Made by a program: the position numbers and the translations under genes. A stretch of 64,000 nucleotides of DNA from Streptomyces acidiscabies (GTDB lineage: Bacteria > Actinomycetota > Actinomycetes > Streptomycetales > Streptomycetaceae), in the NCBI RefSeq assembly GCF_020010905.1, contig NZ_JAGJBY010000001.1:2314001-2378000 (forward strand), written 5' to 3'. Below are positions 1 to 9,055 of the stretch, piece after piece. Within the stretch, counting starts at the first letter, position 1, and every line of letters begins with the position of its first letter. The notes below the pieces were generated by a model. That model was not told where the DNA came from, ran no database searches, and saw only the letters and a program-made list of their open reading frames with translations.

Positions 1-2
1 CG

Positions 3-1337
3 GTCTCCGCGTACGCCTCGCTGTCCATCCTGACGGGGAACGCGGCCCAGGACCTCCCCGCCCGCGCGGCGCACTGCGCGGCACGCATCGGCGGCAAAGT
101 GCTGATAGTCGACGCCGAGGGAGCCCTGCTGGCCTCCTCGCACCCCCTCACCGAGACGGAGGCGCAGGGCCTCGCCGCCTGGCCGGGTATCGCCGCCGCC
201 CTCCAGGGCGCGGCCACGGCCGACGTCCGGACCTCGACCATCGGCGGCGTCCAGTACCTCGCGGCCTCCGCCCCGGTCCGGCACGGCGTCGAGTCGCAGG
301 GCGCCGTACGGATCACGGTTCCGACCGAGATGGTGCACGAACGCGTCCACCACGTATGGCTGTTGCTCCTCGCGGGCGGCATCGCGGTCCTCGCGGCCGT
401 CACCGTCGTCGGGTTCGCCATCGCGAGCTGGACGGGCCGGCCCATCCGCGAACTGGAGCGCGCGACCCGCGAGTTGGCGACCGGCGTCGCCGCCGACCCG
501 GTCGCGATCAACGACGGCCCGCCCGAAGTCCGCAGCCTGGCCGCCACGTTCAACCACACGGCCGCCCGGCTCGAACATCTCGTGTCCTCCCAGCGCGCCT
601 TCGCGGGCGAGGCGTCCCACCAGCTGAAGACACCACTGGCCGCGCTGCGCCTCAGACTTGAGAACCTGGAGAACCACATCGCGCTCCAGGCGCGCGGCAG
701 CCTCGGCGCGGCGATGACCGAGACCGACCGGCTCGCGCGGATGGTCGAGGGCCTGCTCGCGATGGCCCGGCTCGACGAGAAGGCCGCCGAACGCGAACGC
801 GTCGACCTGGACGCCGTGCGCGCCGAACGGCACCACGCCTGGCGGCCGTTGTACGAGCGGCACGGGGTCCGGCTCGCGCTCGCGGGGGAGCCGGTCGGGG
901 AGGTGACCGCCGTGCCGGGCGCGGTCGAGCAGATCCTCGACAACTTCCTCTCCAACGCGCTGCGCGTCTCGCCCGCCGGTACCACCGTCTTCATCGACGT
1001 CCGCCGCACCGCGCAGCACGAACGCCGGTTCACCGCGCGGCAGTTCACCCAGCCGTTCGTGGAGGTGCACGTCATGGACGAGGGCCCCGGCATGACCGAG
1101 GAGCAGCGCCGCCGCGCCTTCGACCGCTTCTGGCGGGCCCCCGACGCCCCCAAGGGCGGCACCGGCCTCGGCCTCGCCCTCGTCCAGCGCCTGGCCCACG
1201 CGAGCGGGGGTGAGGCGCTGCTGAGGATGGCTCCGCTGGGGGGACTGGACGCCTTCGTACGGCTGCCGGCGAGGACCCCGGCGAAACCGACGCACCGCCC
1301 GGAGAGGGAACTCCAGGCGGCGCGTGGGCAGAGTTAG
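3..1337 (+). CDS. sensor histidine kinase, 5' end outside the window
   Basis: Membrane histidine kinase of a two-component system. The reading frame is open from the first bases, so the true start and first membrane segment lie upstream. Visible in order: an extracellular sensor part, a transmembrane helix (about bases 350-430), a HAMP linker, the phospho-acceptor H-box (EASHQLKTPL), an N-box (DNFLSNALRVS) and G-boxes (DEGPGM, GGTGLGLALV). All catalytic elements look intact. The C-terminal tail is basic and proline-rich. The response regulator would be expected upstream, outside the window. The gene runs convergently into nirD with one base between stop codons. The signal sensed cannot be told from sequence. 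Confidence 0.9.
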   Translation, partial: VSAYASLSILTGNAAQDLPARAAHCAARIGGKVLIVDAEGALLASSHPLTETEAQGLAAWPGIAAALQGAATADVRTSTIGGVQYLAASAPVRHGVESQGAVRITVPTEMVHERVHHVWLLLLAGGIAVLAAVTVVGFAIASWTGRPIRELERATRELATGVAADPVAINDGPPEVRSLAATFNHTAARLEHLVSSQRAFAGEASHQLKTPLAALRLRLENLENHIALQARGSLGAAMTETDRLARMVEGLLAMARLDEKAAERERVDLDAVRAERHHAWRPLYERHGVRLALAGEPVGEVTAVPGAVEQILDNFLSNALRVSPAGTTVFIDVRRTAQHERRFTARQFTQPFVEVHVMDEGPGMTEEQRRRAFDRFWRAPDAPKGGTGLGLALVQRLAHASGGEALLRMAPLGGLDAFVRLPARTPAKPTHRPERELQAARGQS

Positions 1338-1338
1338 T

Positions 1339-1689
1339 TCAGCCGAGCCGTACCTCGTACGTCGCGACGCTCACGTCGCCGTCGTCCAGGCACTCCCCGC
1401 TCGCCAGGTCGAAGCGCTGCTTCAGCAGGGGCGAGGCGACGAACGGCCGGCCCTGGTGGGTGCCGGTGAGGCCGCGGGAGAGAACTCCCGCCCCGCTGAA
1501 GGGATCCCGGTTGTCGATGGCGTACAGATCGCCGTTCCTGTCCTGGAACACGGCCACCTGACGGCCGTCCGGCAGCAGGGCGGCGACGCCCCGGCCCGGC
1601 AGCAGCGCGGAGAGGTCACATACCGTCAGCCAGGCGCGGTCCAGGCCGACTTGGACTTTCAGATCGGTCGTCTCGGGTGCCAGGGTCAT
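1339..1689 (-). CDS. nirD: nitrite reductase small subunit NirD
   Basis: Small subunit of assimilatory NADH-dependent nitrite reductase, which with NirB reduces nitrite to ammonium in the cytoplasm. The 116-residue product has the Rieske-like fold of NirD but no CxH...CxxH cluster ligands, as usual for the family. Motifs such as AIDNRDPFSG and VASPLLKQRFDL are typical. The ATG at 1689 overlaps the nirB stop by four bases (ATGA), so the two subunits are translationally coupled. An open frame extends further upstream but only as a shadow of nirB. Confidence 0.95.
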   Translation of the reverse strand: MTLAPETTDLKVQVGLDRAWLTVCDLSALLPGRGVAALLPDGRQVAVFQDRNGDLYAIDNRDPFSGAGVLSRGLTGTHQGRPFVASPLLKQRFDLASGECLDDGDVSVATYEVRLG

Positions 1690-4277
1690 CGCTGGGCACT
1701 TCCTTCCATGGGACGCATGCCGATCGACAGCAGGGGCAGGTCGGGCTTGATCTGTTCGCGCTCCGGGACGAATCCGACGACCGGGTCGGGGGTGTCGGGC
1801 GCGTTCACGAAGGACACGAACCGGGCCAGTTTCTCGGGGTTGTTGATGGTCTCCGCCCACTCGTCGCGGTAGTTCGCGACGTGCGCGGCCATCAGCGACT
1901 CCAGCTCCTCGCAGATGCCGAGGGAGTCGTCGACCACCACGTCCCGGATGTGGTCGAGGCCGCCGGGGATGCGCTCCAGCCAGGTCGAGGTGCGCTCCAG
2001 GCGGTCGGCGGTGCGGATGTAGAACATGAGGAACCGGTCGATGAGCCTGATGAGCCCGGCGTCGTCCAGGTCCTGCGCGAGAAGGTCCGCGTGGCGCGGG
2101 GTGGCGCCGCCGTTGCCGCCGACGTACAGGTTCCAGCCGTTCGACGTCGCGATGATCCCGAAGTCCTTCGACTGGGCCTCCGCGCACTCGCGGGCGCAGC
2201 CCGACACCGCCGACTTGAGCTTGTGCGGCGACCTGAGGCCCCGGTAGCGCAGCTCCAGGTCGATCGCCATCCGCACGGAGTCCTGGACGCCGTAGCGGCA
2301 CCAGGTCTGGCCCACACAGGACTTCACCGTCCGCAGCGCCTTGCCGTACGCGTGCCCCGACTCGAAACCGGCGTCCACCAACCGGGCCCAGATCAGCGGG
2401 AGTTGCTCGACGCGGGCGCCGAAGAGGTCGATGCGCTGGCCGCCGGTGATCTTCGTGTAGAGGCCGAAGTCGCGGGCCACCTCGCCGATGACGATGAGCT
2501 TCTCCGGGGTGATCTCGCCGCCGGGGACACGCGGGACGATCGAATAGGAGCCGTTCTTCTGGATGTTGGCGAGGAAGTGGTCGTTGGAGTCCTGGAGGGA
2601 CGCCTGTTCGCCGTCGAGGATGTAGACGCTCGCGCCGATCACCGGGGCGAGGGACGCGATGATCGAGCCGACGGCCGGCTTGCAGACCTCGCAGCCGTCA
2701 CCGCCCTTGGCGCCGTCGCGGCCGTAGCGGTCCAGGAGTTCGCGGTAGGTGTTGATGCGCAGCGCGAGGACGATCTCGTACAGCTCCTCGCGGGTCTGCC
2801 CGAAGCAGCCGCACAGGCCCTTGTCGACCTCGACGCCGCTCGCCTCCAGCTCGGCGGTGACGAGCTGGCCGAGCACCTTCACACAACTGCCGCAGCTGGT
2901 ACCGGCCTTGGTGCACTTCTTGACCTCGGGCACGCTCGTGCACGCGTGCTCGGTGACCGCGCCGCGGATCGTGCCCTTGGTGACGTTGTTGCAGGAGCAG
3001 ATGACCGCCTCGTCCGGCAGCGCGGACGGTCCGAGCTGCGCGCCGCCGCTCGAACCGGCGGGCAGGACAAGGGACTCGGGGGAGACCGGCGGCACCGAAC
3101 CGGTGAACGCGCGCAGCGTGCCGTACGCCTCCGCGTCGCCGACCAGGATGCCGCCGAGCAGCGTGCCGTCCCGGGCGATCACGAGCTTCTTGTAGAGGCC
3201 GGAGCGGGCGTCGGAGTACACGACCTCCAGGCAGTCCTCGGCCGTGCCGTGCGCGTCGCCGAAGGAGGCGACGTCCACGCCGAGCAGCTTCAGCTTCGTC
3301 GACAAGTCCGCGCCCAGGAAGGCCGATTCGTCCTCGGCGATGGTCGCGGCGACCGTCTCCGCCTGCTCGTAGCCGGGCGCGACCAGGCCGTACACCCGGC
3401 CGTCCGCCGCGAGCGCGCACTCGCCGATCGCGAACACCGCCGGGTCGGTGACCGTACGGCACTGCTCGTCGACCGCGATACCGCCGCGCTCACCCACCGA
3501 CAGGCCGCAGTCCCGGGCGAGTTGGTCGCGCGGGCGGACCCCGGCGCTGAACACCACCAGATCCGTGGCGACCTGTGACCCGTCGGACAGCTTCATGCCG
3601 GTGACCATGCCGTCCTCGTCGACGACGATCTCCTGCGTGCCCGTGCCGGTGTGGACGCTCAGGCCCATGTCCTCGATGGTCCGCAGCAGCGCCGCGCCAC
3701 CGCCCTCGTCGACCTGCACCGGCATCAGCCGGGGCGCGAACTCCACGATGTGTGTGGTGAGTCCGAGCCCCTGGAGCGCGCCAGCGGCCTCCAGGCCGAG
3801 CAGCCCGCCGCCGACGACCGCGCCGACCGTCGCCCGTGCCTTCGCGTACTCCTCGATGGCGAGCAGGTCGTCGATCGTCCGGTACACGAAGCAGCCGGCC
3901 GCGTCCTTGCCGGGCACGGGCGGCACGAACGGGTAGGAGCCGGTGGCGAGTACGAGGGTGTCGTACTCAACTCGCAGACCGGAACGGGAGGTCACGGTCC
4001 GCGTCTCGCGGTCGACCGTCTCCGCCGGGTCGCCGACGTGCAGCTCGATCCCGTGCTCGGCGATGAACTCCAGGTCGGTCAGGGAGAGTTCCTCGGGGCT
4101 GGTGCCCGAGAAGTACGAGGTGAGCTGGACGCGGTCGTACGCCGGACGCGGCTCCTCGCACAGCACGACCACGCGGTGCGTGGCGGTCAGGCCGCGCGCG
4201 GCGAGCGCTTCGAGGAAGCGCTGGCCGACCATGCCATGGCCGACAAGCACGATCGTGGGGGTGTTGTCCGTGGGCAT
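1686..4277 (-). CDS. nirB: nitrite reductase large subunit NirB
   Basis: Large catalytic subunit (863 residues) of NADH-nitrite reductase. Visible in order: an N-terminal FAD/NAD(P) oxidoreductase with a dinucleotide-binding motif (VLVGHGMVGQRF) and a second one in the middle (VVGGGLLGLEAAG); a BFD-like [2Fe-2S] domain with CxCxxV and CxxGxxC-type cysteines around residues 420-465; the nitrite/sulfite reductase repeats; and the sirohaem/[4Fe-4S] cysteines (CVGQTWC, SGCARECAE) near residues 650-710. ATG 4277 follows a good GGAGG site. It is co-transcribed with nirD. A GlnR-like box lies 50-87 bases upstream, so nitrogen control is likely. A sirohydrochlorin chelatase at 18388 could supply sirohaem. 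Confidence 0.97.
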   Translation of the reverse strand: MPTDNTPTIVLVGHGMVGQRFLEALAARGLTATHRVVVLCEEPRPAYDRVQLTSYFSGTSPEELSLTDLEFIAEHGIELHVGDPAETVDRETRTVTSRSGLRVEYDTLVLATGSYPFVPPVPGKDAAGCFVYRTIDDLLAIEEYAKARATVGAVVGGGLLGLEAAGALQGLGLTTHIVEFAPRLMPVQVDEGGGAALLRTIEDMGLSVHTGTGTQEIVVDEDGMVTGMKLSDGSQVATDLVVFSAGVRPRDQLARDCGLSVGERGGIAVDEQCRTVTDPAVFAIGECALAADGRVYGLVAPGYEQAETVAATIAEDESAFLGADLSTKLKLLGVDVASFGDAHGTAEDCLEVVYSDARSGLYKKLVIARDGTLLGGILVGDAEAYGTLRAFTGSVPPVSPESLVLPAGSSGGAQLGPSALPDEAVICSCNNVTKGTIRGAVTEHACTSVPEVKKCTKAGTSCGSCVKVLGQLVTAELEASGVEVDKGLCGCFGQTREELYEIVLALRINTYRELLDRYGRDGAKGGDGCEVCKPAVGSIIASLAPVIGASVYILDGEQASLQDSNDHFLANIQKNGSYSIVPRVPGGEITPEKLIVIGEVARDFGLYTKITGGQRIDLFGARVEQLPLIWARLVDAGFESGHAYGKALRTVKSCVGQTWCRYGVQDSVRMAIDLELRYRGLRSPHKLKSAVSGCARECAEAQSKDFGIIATSNGWNLYVGGNGGATPRHADLLAQDLDDAGLIRLIDRFLMFYIRTADRLERTSTWLERIPGGLDHIRDVVVDDSLGICEELESLMAAHVANYRDEWAETINNPEKLARFVSFVNAPDTPDPVVGFVPEREQIKPDLPLLSIGMRPMEGSAQR

Positions 4278-4326
4278 CAGCAGCCTCCGTCATTCGAGGT
4301 CATGCCGATGAGACTGCGGCGCGGAC

Positions 4327-4364
4327 GTTACCCGACCGCATCACGCCTGTTTCCCACGAGGAAC
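4327..4364 (-). promoter_or_regulatory. GlnR-like box upstream of nirB
   Basis: Read on the minus strand this is GTTCC-n6-GAAAC-n6-GATGC-n6-GTAAC: four 5-mers, each separated by exactly six bases. It matches the spacing of the actinobacterial GlnR consensus (gTnAC-n6-GaAAc repeated). The GAAAC and GTAAC blocks fit well and the other two are degenerate. It lies 50-87 bases before the nirB start. nirB is a known GlnR target in S. coelicolor; the site itself is my reading of the sequence. Confidence 0.6.
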
Positions 4365-4492
4365 GCTGCCCTCAGCAAGGGTCCGTACGGGGTGTGAGGT
4401 CGCGGGCCGGGCCGGAGACGGGAACACCGCGAACCTCAGGAGCCCCTCATATCGATGGACTCTGCACCTACCCCGTCCGTAGGCTCCCGATC

Positions 4493-5275
4493 ATGCCCGA
4501 CATACCCCTGACCACCCTGTTTCTGCTCTGCCTCGCCGCGCTCGCGGCGGGCTGGATCGACGCGGTGGTGGGCGGCGGCGGCCTCCTCCTGCTCCCCGCG
4601 CTCCTCCTCGGCCTCCCCGCGGGCACCCCGGCCGCCCACGCGCTCGGCACGAACAAGGCGATCGCGATCGTCGGCACGTCCGGCGCGGCGGTCACCTACG
4701 TCCGCAAGACGAAGGTGGACGTCGGCCTCGCCGTCCGCATCGGCGTCGCGGCCCTGCTCGGCTCCTCCGGCGGCGCCTTTCTCGCGGCGGGCATGAGCAC
4801 CGAGGTCCTCAAGCCGGTGATCATGGTCGTCCTGGTCACGGTCGGGGCCTTCGTCATCGCCCGCCCGGCCTTCGGTACGGCGCCGGCGACCGGCCCCGCG
4901 GGCCCGCGCCGGGTCCTCGCGGCGATCGGGCTGGCCGGGGTGGGAATCGGTTTCTACGACGGTCTCGTCGGCCCCGGCACCGGTACGTTCCTCGTCCTCG
5001 CCCTCACCGCGATCCTCCACCTGGACCTGGTCACCGCCTCCGCGACCGCCAAGATCGTCAACTGCTGCACGAACTTCGGCGCGCTGGTCACGTTCGCCTG
5101 GCAGGGGGCGGTGATCTGGCAACTCGCCGCGCTGCTGGCGGTGTTCAACCTGATCGGGGGGACGGTGGGGGCGCGGACCGCGCTGAAGAAGGGGAGCGGG
5201 TTCGTGCGGGTGGTGCTGCTGACGGTGGTGTTCGCGCTGGTGGCGAACATGGCGTACGAGCAGTGGGTGGCGTGA
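4493..5275 (+). CDS. TSUP (TauE/SafE) family membrane permease
   Basis: Predicted 260-residue inner-membrane permease of the sulfite exporter TauE/SafE (TSUP) family. It has about eight hydrophobic segments and the two family repeats with glycine-rich motifs (WIDAVVGGGG near the N-terminus, FYDGLVGPGTGTF in the second half). Family members move sulfite, sulfonates or other small anions. Divergent placement from nirBD suggests an anion linked to nitrogen or sulfur metabolism, but the substrate is not visible. I chose ATG 4493 because the hydrophobic N-terminus starts there; an in-frame GTG at 4394 would add a non-hydrophobic leader. Confidence 0.85.
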   Translation: MPDIPLTTLFLLCLAALAAGWIDAVVGGGGLLLLPALLLGLPAGTPAAHALGTNKAIAIVGTSGAAVTYVRKTKVDVGLAVRIGVAALLGSSGGAFLAAGMSTEVLKPVIMVVLVTVGAFVIARPAFGTAPATGPAGPRRVLAAIGLAGVGIGFYDGLVGPGTGTFLVLALTAILHLDLVTASATAKIVNCCTNFGALVTFAWQGAVIWQLAALLAVFNLIGGTVGARTALKKGSGFVRVVLLTVVFALVANMAYEQWVA

Positions 5276-5312
5276 GGGGGAGGGGCGGGGTGGCGCTGAG
5301 GTATTACGGGTA

Positions 5313-5930
5313 TCACCTGGTCCCCGTGAGGTGCGCGAACACCACCACGTTCCCCTGGTACCCCGTAGCTCTCGAGTAGGGGCCGCCGCAGGTGATCACC
5401 CGGAGTTCGGGGCGGTCGGCCGCGCCGTACACCTTCTCGTCGGGGAAGGCGCTCGCCTGGTAGACCTCCACGGCGTCCACGGCGAAGAGGGCCACGGTGC
5501 CGTCCCGTCGCTGTACCTCGATGGTCGCCCCCTTGCGGATGGCTCCCAGGGAGTAGAAGACCGCGGGGCCGTCGGCGTTGTCGACATGGCCCGCGACCAC
5601 GGCGGTACCGGTCTCGCCGGGCGTGGTGCCGGCCTCGTACCAGCCCGCGAGGTTCTTCTTCGCGGCGGGCGGGACGTCGAGACTGCCGTGGGGGGTGAGG
5701 CCCAGACCCATCAGGGGCGCGTCCACCCGGATCGACGGGATGCGGATGCGGTCCGGGGGAGAGGGCGGCAGCGCGGGGGCCGAGCGGGGGTCGACCGCTG
5801 CGGTGCGGGCCTGCGCGGCGGACGGCTGGGGCGGTGCGTGTTCCTCGGTGCCGTTGTGCAACAACCAGGCACCTGAGCAGAGAGCGGTTACCGTAACGAC
5901 CGCTATCGCGGTGTTGCCGACCCTGCGCAT
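5313..5930 (-). CDS. class F sortase
   Basis: Membrane-anchored cysteine transpeptidase of the class F sortase type (205 residues). Residues 7-25 form an N-terminal signal anchor, followed by a Pro/Ala-rich linker and the catalytic beta-barrel from about residue 60. The triad is visible as His115 (VVAGHVDN), Cys181 (VITCGG) and Arg187 (YSRATGYQG). Actinobacterial class F enzymes usually have few or unknown substrates. The gene just upstream on the same strand (6045-6566) encodes an exported protein with a C-terminal membrane tail and could be a partner, although it has no clear LPxTG motif. A hairpin separates the two genes. Confidence 0.92.
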   Translation of the reverse strand: MRRVGNTAIAVVTVTALCSGAWLLHNGTEEHAPPQPSAAQARTAAVDPRSAPALPPSPPDRIRIPSIRVDAPLMGLGLTPHGSLDVPPAAKKNLAGWYEAGTTPGETGTAVVAGHVDNADGPAVFYSLGAIRKGATIEVQRRDGTVALFAVDAVEVYQASAFPDEKVYGAADRPELRVITCGGPYSRATGYQGNVVVFAHLTGTR

Positions 5931-5963
5931 CAGACGTACCCCTCTCCTCTACGGGTCCCCGTA

Positions 5964-6002
5964 CCCCCTCCGGGCCGCGAGGGGCGTCGGACCCGGAGGG
6001 GG
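5964..6002 (-). terminator. GC-rich hairpin between the secreted protein gene and the sortase gene
   Basis: Perfect 11-base inverted repeat, CCCCCTCCGGG (5964-5974) and CCCGGAGGGGG (5992-6002), with a 17-base loop and no T-run. It lies between two minus-strand genes and could be an attenuator or an RNA-stability element that sets their ratio. Confidence 0.5.
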
Positions 6003-6044
6003 AGGGGTATGCGGTACCGGAGGACGGACAGCGGAGGGTGTCCG

Positions 6045-6566
6045 TCAGATCCCGTCGCCTCTCGCCCGGCGATGCAGGAGCCAGGTACCGCCCGCGGCTG
6101 CGACGGCGAGTGCCGCCACACCGGCCGCGGTCTGCACGGGGTCGGGGCCTAGCGCGCCGCCGACCCCCGTCTTCACACTCCCCCTCGGATGCGCCGGCTG
6201 CCGAGCGGTAGCAAGCGTCACCACAAGATCTCCGGTGACCTTCTTCCCGCCCTCCGCGCACACGGCGACGATCTCGTACGTCCCCGGCTGCGCGCTCGGC
6301 GGCACCGCGAACTGGCCGATGGCGTCGCCCTCGTGGGTGGACGGCGCGAGCGTGAACCGGCCGGCGCCGACCGCGCTCGCGTCCCCGGCTGCGCTCCCGC
6401 CGTCCCCGCACGCGTCGGTGTTGACGGTGACCTGCCCGCCCGGCACCACGGTCGACGGGTACACCTCCAGGCTTCCGCCGTCCCCGCCGTACGCGGGCGC
6501 CACGGCGCCGCCCACCGCGACCACGGCGAACGCGGCGCTGGTCAGCAGCCGGACGGTACGTCGCAT
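6045..6566 (-). CDS. secreted protein with C-terminal membrane anchor
   Basis: Hypothetical exported protein of 173 residues. Residues 1-25 form a signal peptide (MRRTVRLLTSAAFAVVAVGG, then cleavage near APAYGG). The body is beta-rich with two cysteines that could pair. The C-terminus has a hydrophobic helix (about residues 145-164) ending in LLHRRARGDGI, the layout of a wall- or membrane-anchored protein. No LPxTG/LAxTG motif precedes the helix; the nearest feature is SVKTGVGG. Its position beside a class F sortase is common in Streptomyces and suggests a surface role. Function unknown. Confidence 0.75.
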   Translation of the reverse strand: MRRTVRLLTSAAFAVVAVGGAVAPAYGGDGGSLEVYPSTVVPGGQVTVNTDACGDGGSAAGDASAVGAGRFTLAPSTHEGDAIGQFAVPPSAQPGTYEIVAVCAEGGKKVTGDLVVTLATARQPAHPRGSVKTGVGGALGPDPVQTAAGVAALAVAAAGGTWLLHRRARGDGI

Positions 6567-6721
6567 CGGTGCTCCTCCGAGCCTCGGTCGTGCCTTGTGC
6601 CCTTCGTGCCTGTGCCCTTCCGAGGTAAGAGGCAGCGGGGCGGGCGCGCTTCCTGAGGGGGCGTCAGGAATGGGATGAACGGGTGGCGGGGAAGAGGTGT
6701 TGTCGCTGCCGTTTCAGCAGG

Positions 6722-7219
6722 TCAGTGGGGGTGCGAGGAGAGGCCGGGGAAAACCTTTCCGGGGAGGGGTGAACGGGTGACCGACACGCCGTCAGGTCGG
6801 TGCCGGGCGAGCCAGTCGCCGTTCTCGATGAGGGTTCCGGTGTCACGGAGGCGGGTGGAGATGCGGGGGCCGGCGAGGTACACCCAGGCGCGTACTACTT
6901 CGGAGCTACGGCCGCGTACTACTTCCCGGGTAACTCTCAGGTAGGGGCTGTCCGGGTCGTCCGCCCGGTATTCCTCCAGGGCGTCCAGCTCGCCGAGGGT
7001 AGCCGGGTAGTGCTCGGGGACAACGGTGACGAGGTCGCCGTCTATGTGTCCGCCGGGTGCCTCCACGGCGTACGGGTACCCCGGGCCGTCGTACAGCACC
7101 GCGCCGGTCAGGCGCGCGGGCTCCTCGGTGAGGGTGCGGCCGGACAGGAACAGGGCGTGGTTGGTCTCGCCGGGGCGCAGGGTGCCGTAGACGAAGAAGG
7201 GGAGGGGCGCGGGGGTCAC
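6722..7219 (-). CDS. gamma-glutamylcyclotransferase-like (AIG2/GGCT fold) protein
   Basis: Cytoplasmic protein of about 165 residues with the GGCT-like fold. The diagnostic FVYGTLRPGE motif lies close to the N-terminus, and EEYRADDPDSPYLRV fits the position of the catalytic Glu. Family members cyclise gamma-glutamyl amines or dipeptides to 5-oxoproline, but substrate specificity cannot be read. I prefer GTG 7219 because the YGTL motif normally lies within about 15 residues of the start; an in-frame ATG at 7264 would add 15 residues. It is divergent from the M4 metalloprotease gene, sharing a short promoter region. Confidence 0.82.
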   Translation of the reverse strand: MTPAPLPFFVYGTLRPGETNHALFLSGRTLTEEPARLTGAVLYDGPGYPYAVEAPGGHIDGDLVTVVPEHYPATLGELDALEEYRADDPDSPYLRVTREVVRGRSSEVVRAWVYLAGPRISTRLRDTGTLIENGDWLARHRPDGVSVTRSPLPGKVFPGLSSHPH

Positions 7220-7335
7220 GGAGGGATTGTCTCCCGGCCGTCCCTGTGGGTGCGCTATGGACATGACAAGTCGTGGCGCCTATAAATCGCAGGCGACGTC
7301 AGCGCCAACCCCACCACGCGCCCCCGAGGAGACCG

Positions 7336-8982
7336 ATGAGCCCCTTCCGGCAGCACGTCCGAGGTTCCCGTCTCGCCGCGGCCGGCATAGCCGCCACCAC
7401 GGCGACCCTGATGGCCGCGGTGCTGAGCCCCGTGGCCGACGCGGCCGACAGACCCACCCGCGCCCAGGCGATCGACAACGCGGCGAGCGCCGTGGCCGAC
7501 CGGGCCGCGAGTCTCGGCATCAACTCCGCGCAGGGTACGAGCGTTCGTGACGTGGTCGTCGACAAGGACGGTACGCAGCACGTGCGTTACGACCGTACGT
7601 ACCGGCAACTCCCGGTGCTGGGCGGCGACTTCGTGGTCCACCTCGCGCCCGACGGGGCATATCGCAACGCCGACCGCGCGACCCGGAACGCCATCGCGCT
7701 GGCCACCATCACCCCGGCCGTGCCCGCGCCCGAGGCCGCCGACAAGGCGGTGAACGCGCTGCGCGCGGCGCACCTCGGCGCCGGGGTCCGGCAGGCCAAG
7801 GCCAAGCCGCAACTCGTCGTCGACGCCCTGCACGGTACGCCGAAGCTCGCCTGGAAGACCGACGCCGTGGGGCTCGACGCCCAGGGCAACCCGGTCGCCC
7901 GTACCGTCGTGACCGACGCGCGGACCGGGGCCCAGATCGACGCTTGGGACGCGATCGAGACGGCCGCCGGTGACGGGCAGTCCCTCTACGGGGGTACGGT
8001 CCCGCTGGAGACGACCCTCTCCGGTACGACATACCAGCTCAAGGATCCGAGCCGGGGCAACACGTACACCGGTGACGCGGAGAACAAGACCGACCTCTGC
8101 ATCTTCGGCATCTGCATCGTCCGCGCGCCCGCGACGCTCTTCACCGACGCCGACAACCACTGGGGTACGGGTACTACGGCGTCCCGCGCGACCGCCGCCG
8201 TCGACGCCCAGTACGGCACCGACGTCACCTGGGACTACTACAAGAACGTCCACGGCCGCAACGGCATCGGCAACGACGGCAAGGGCTCCTACAACCGCGT
8301 CCACTACGGAAACGGTTACAACAACGCTTTCTGGGACGACAGTTGCTTCTGCATGACGTACGGCGACGGCGACGGCACGCAGCTCGGTCCGCTGGTCGCC
8401 CTCGATGTCGCGGGCCACGAGATGTCCCACGGCGTCACGTCCAAGACGGCGAACCTGACGTACTCCGGTGAGTCCGGCGGCCTCAACGAGGCGACCTCCG
8501 ACATTTTCGGCACCCTCGTCGAATTCCACGCCGCCAACTCCAATGACCCCGGCGACTACTTGATCGGCGAGAAGATCGTCCGCTCGGGCTTCGGCCGGGA
8601 CGCGCTGCGCTACATGGACCGTCCGAGCCGTGACGCCAACTCGGCTGACTACTGGAGCAGTTCGGTGGGTGGGCTGGACGTCCACTACTCCTCCGGCGTC
8701 GCGAACCACTTCGCGTACCTGCTCGCGGAGGGCAGCGGCACGAAGACCATCAACGGGGTGACGTACAACTCGCCCACGTCGAACGGCTCCACGCTCACCG
8801 GGATCGGCCGGGCCAAGCTGGGCGCGATCTGGTACCGGGCGCTGACCGTCTACATGACGTCCTCGACGAACTACGCGGGCGCGCGGACGGCCACTCTGAA
8901 CGCCGCGCGTGACCTCTATGGCAATGGCAGCGCCGAGTACAACGCGGTGGCGGCGACCTGGAGCGCGGTGAACGTCAACTAG
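7336..8982 (+). CDS. secreted M4 (thermolysin-like) zinc metalloprotease
   Basis: Secreted neutral metalloprotease of 548 residues. A signal peptide (arginines, then AAAGIAATTATLMAAVL, cleavage near VADA) is followed by an FTP/PepSY-type propeptide to about residue 190, then the M4 catalytic domain. Zinc ligands are visible as HEMSH (His361/His365) and the downstream GGLNEATSDIFG with the third ligand Glu. A C-terminal HFAYLLAEG segment supplies the usual M4 helix with the active-site His region. ATG 7336 sits after a GAGGAGACC ribosome site. It is probably an extracellular protease for peptide scavenging. A strong bidirectional hairpin follows the stop. Confidence 0.95.
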   Translation: MSPFRQHVRGSRLAAAGIAATTATLMAAVLSPVADAADRPTRAQAIDNAASAVADRAASLGINSAQGTSVRDVVVDKDGTQHVRYDRTYRQLPVLGGDFVVHLAPDGAYRNADRATRNAIALATITPAVPAPEAADKAVNALRAAHLGAGVRQAKAKPQLVVDALHGTPKLAWKTDAVGLDAQGNPVARTVVTDARTGAQIDAWDAIETAAGDGQSLYGGTVPLETTLSGTTYQLKDPSRGNTYTGDAENKTDLCIFGICIVRAPATLFTDADNHWGTGTTASRATAAVDAQYGTDVTWDYYKNVHGRNGIGNDGKGSYNRVHYGNGYNNAFWDDSCFCMTYGDGDGTQLGPLVALDVAGHEMSHGVTSKTANLTYSGESGGLNEATSDIFGTLVEFHAANSNDPGDYLIGEKIVRSGFGRDALRYMDRPSRDANSADYWSSSVGGLDVHYSSGVANHFAYLLAEGSGTKTINGVTYNSPTSNGSTLTGIGRAKLGAIWYRALTVYMTSSTNYAGARTATLNAARDLYGNGSAEYNAVAATWSAVNVN

Positions 8983-8998
8983 CGGGTTTCGCTGAAAT

Positions 8999-9032
8999 GG
9001 CCGCCCTGGTAAGGAAGTTGACCAGGGCGGCC
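8999..9032. terminator. bidirectional terminator hairpin
   Basis: Perfect 12-base stem GGCCGCCCTGGT / ACCAGGGCGGCC with a 10-base loop, between the convergent M4 protease gene and the anti-sigma-like ATPase gene. It lacks a long T-run, as is common in Streptomyces. Confidence 0.8.
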
Positions 9033-9055
9033 GTTCCGTCTGTGCACGCTCACAC

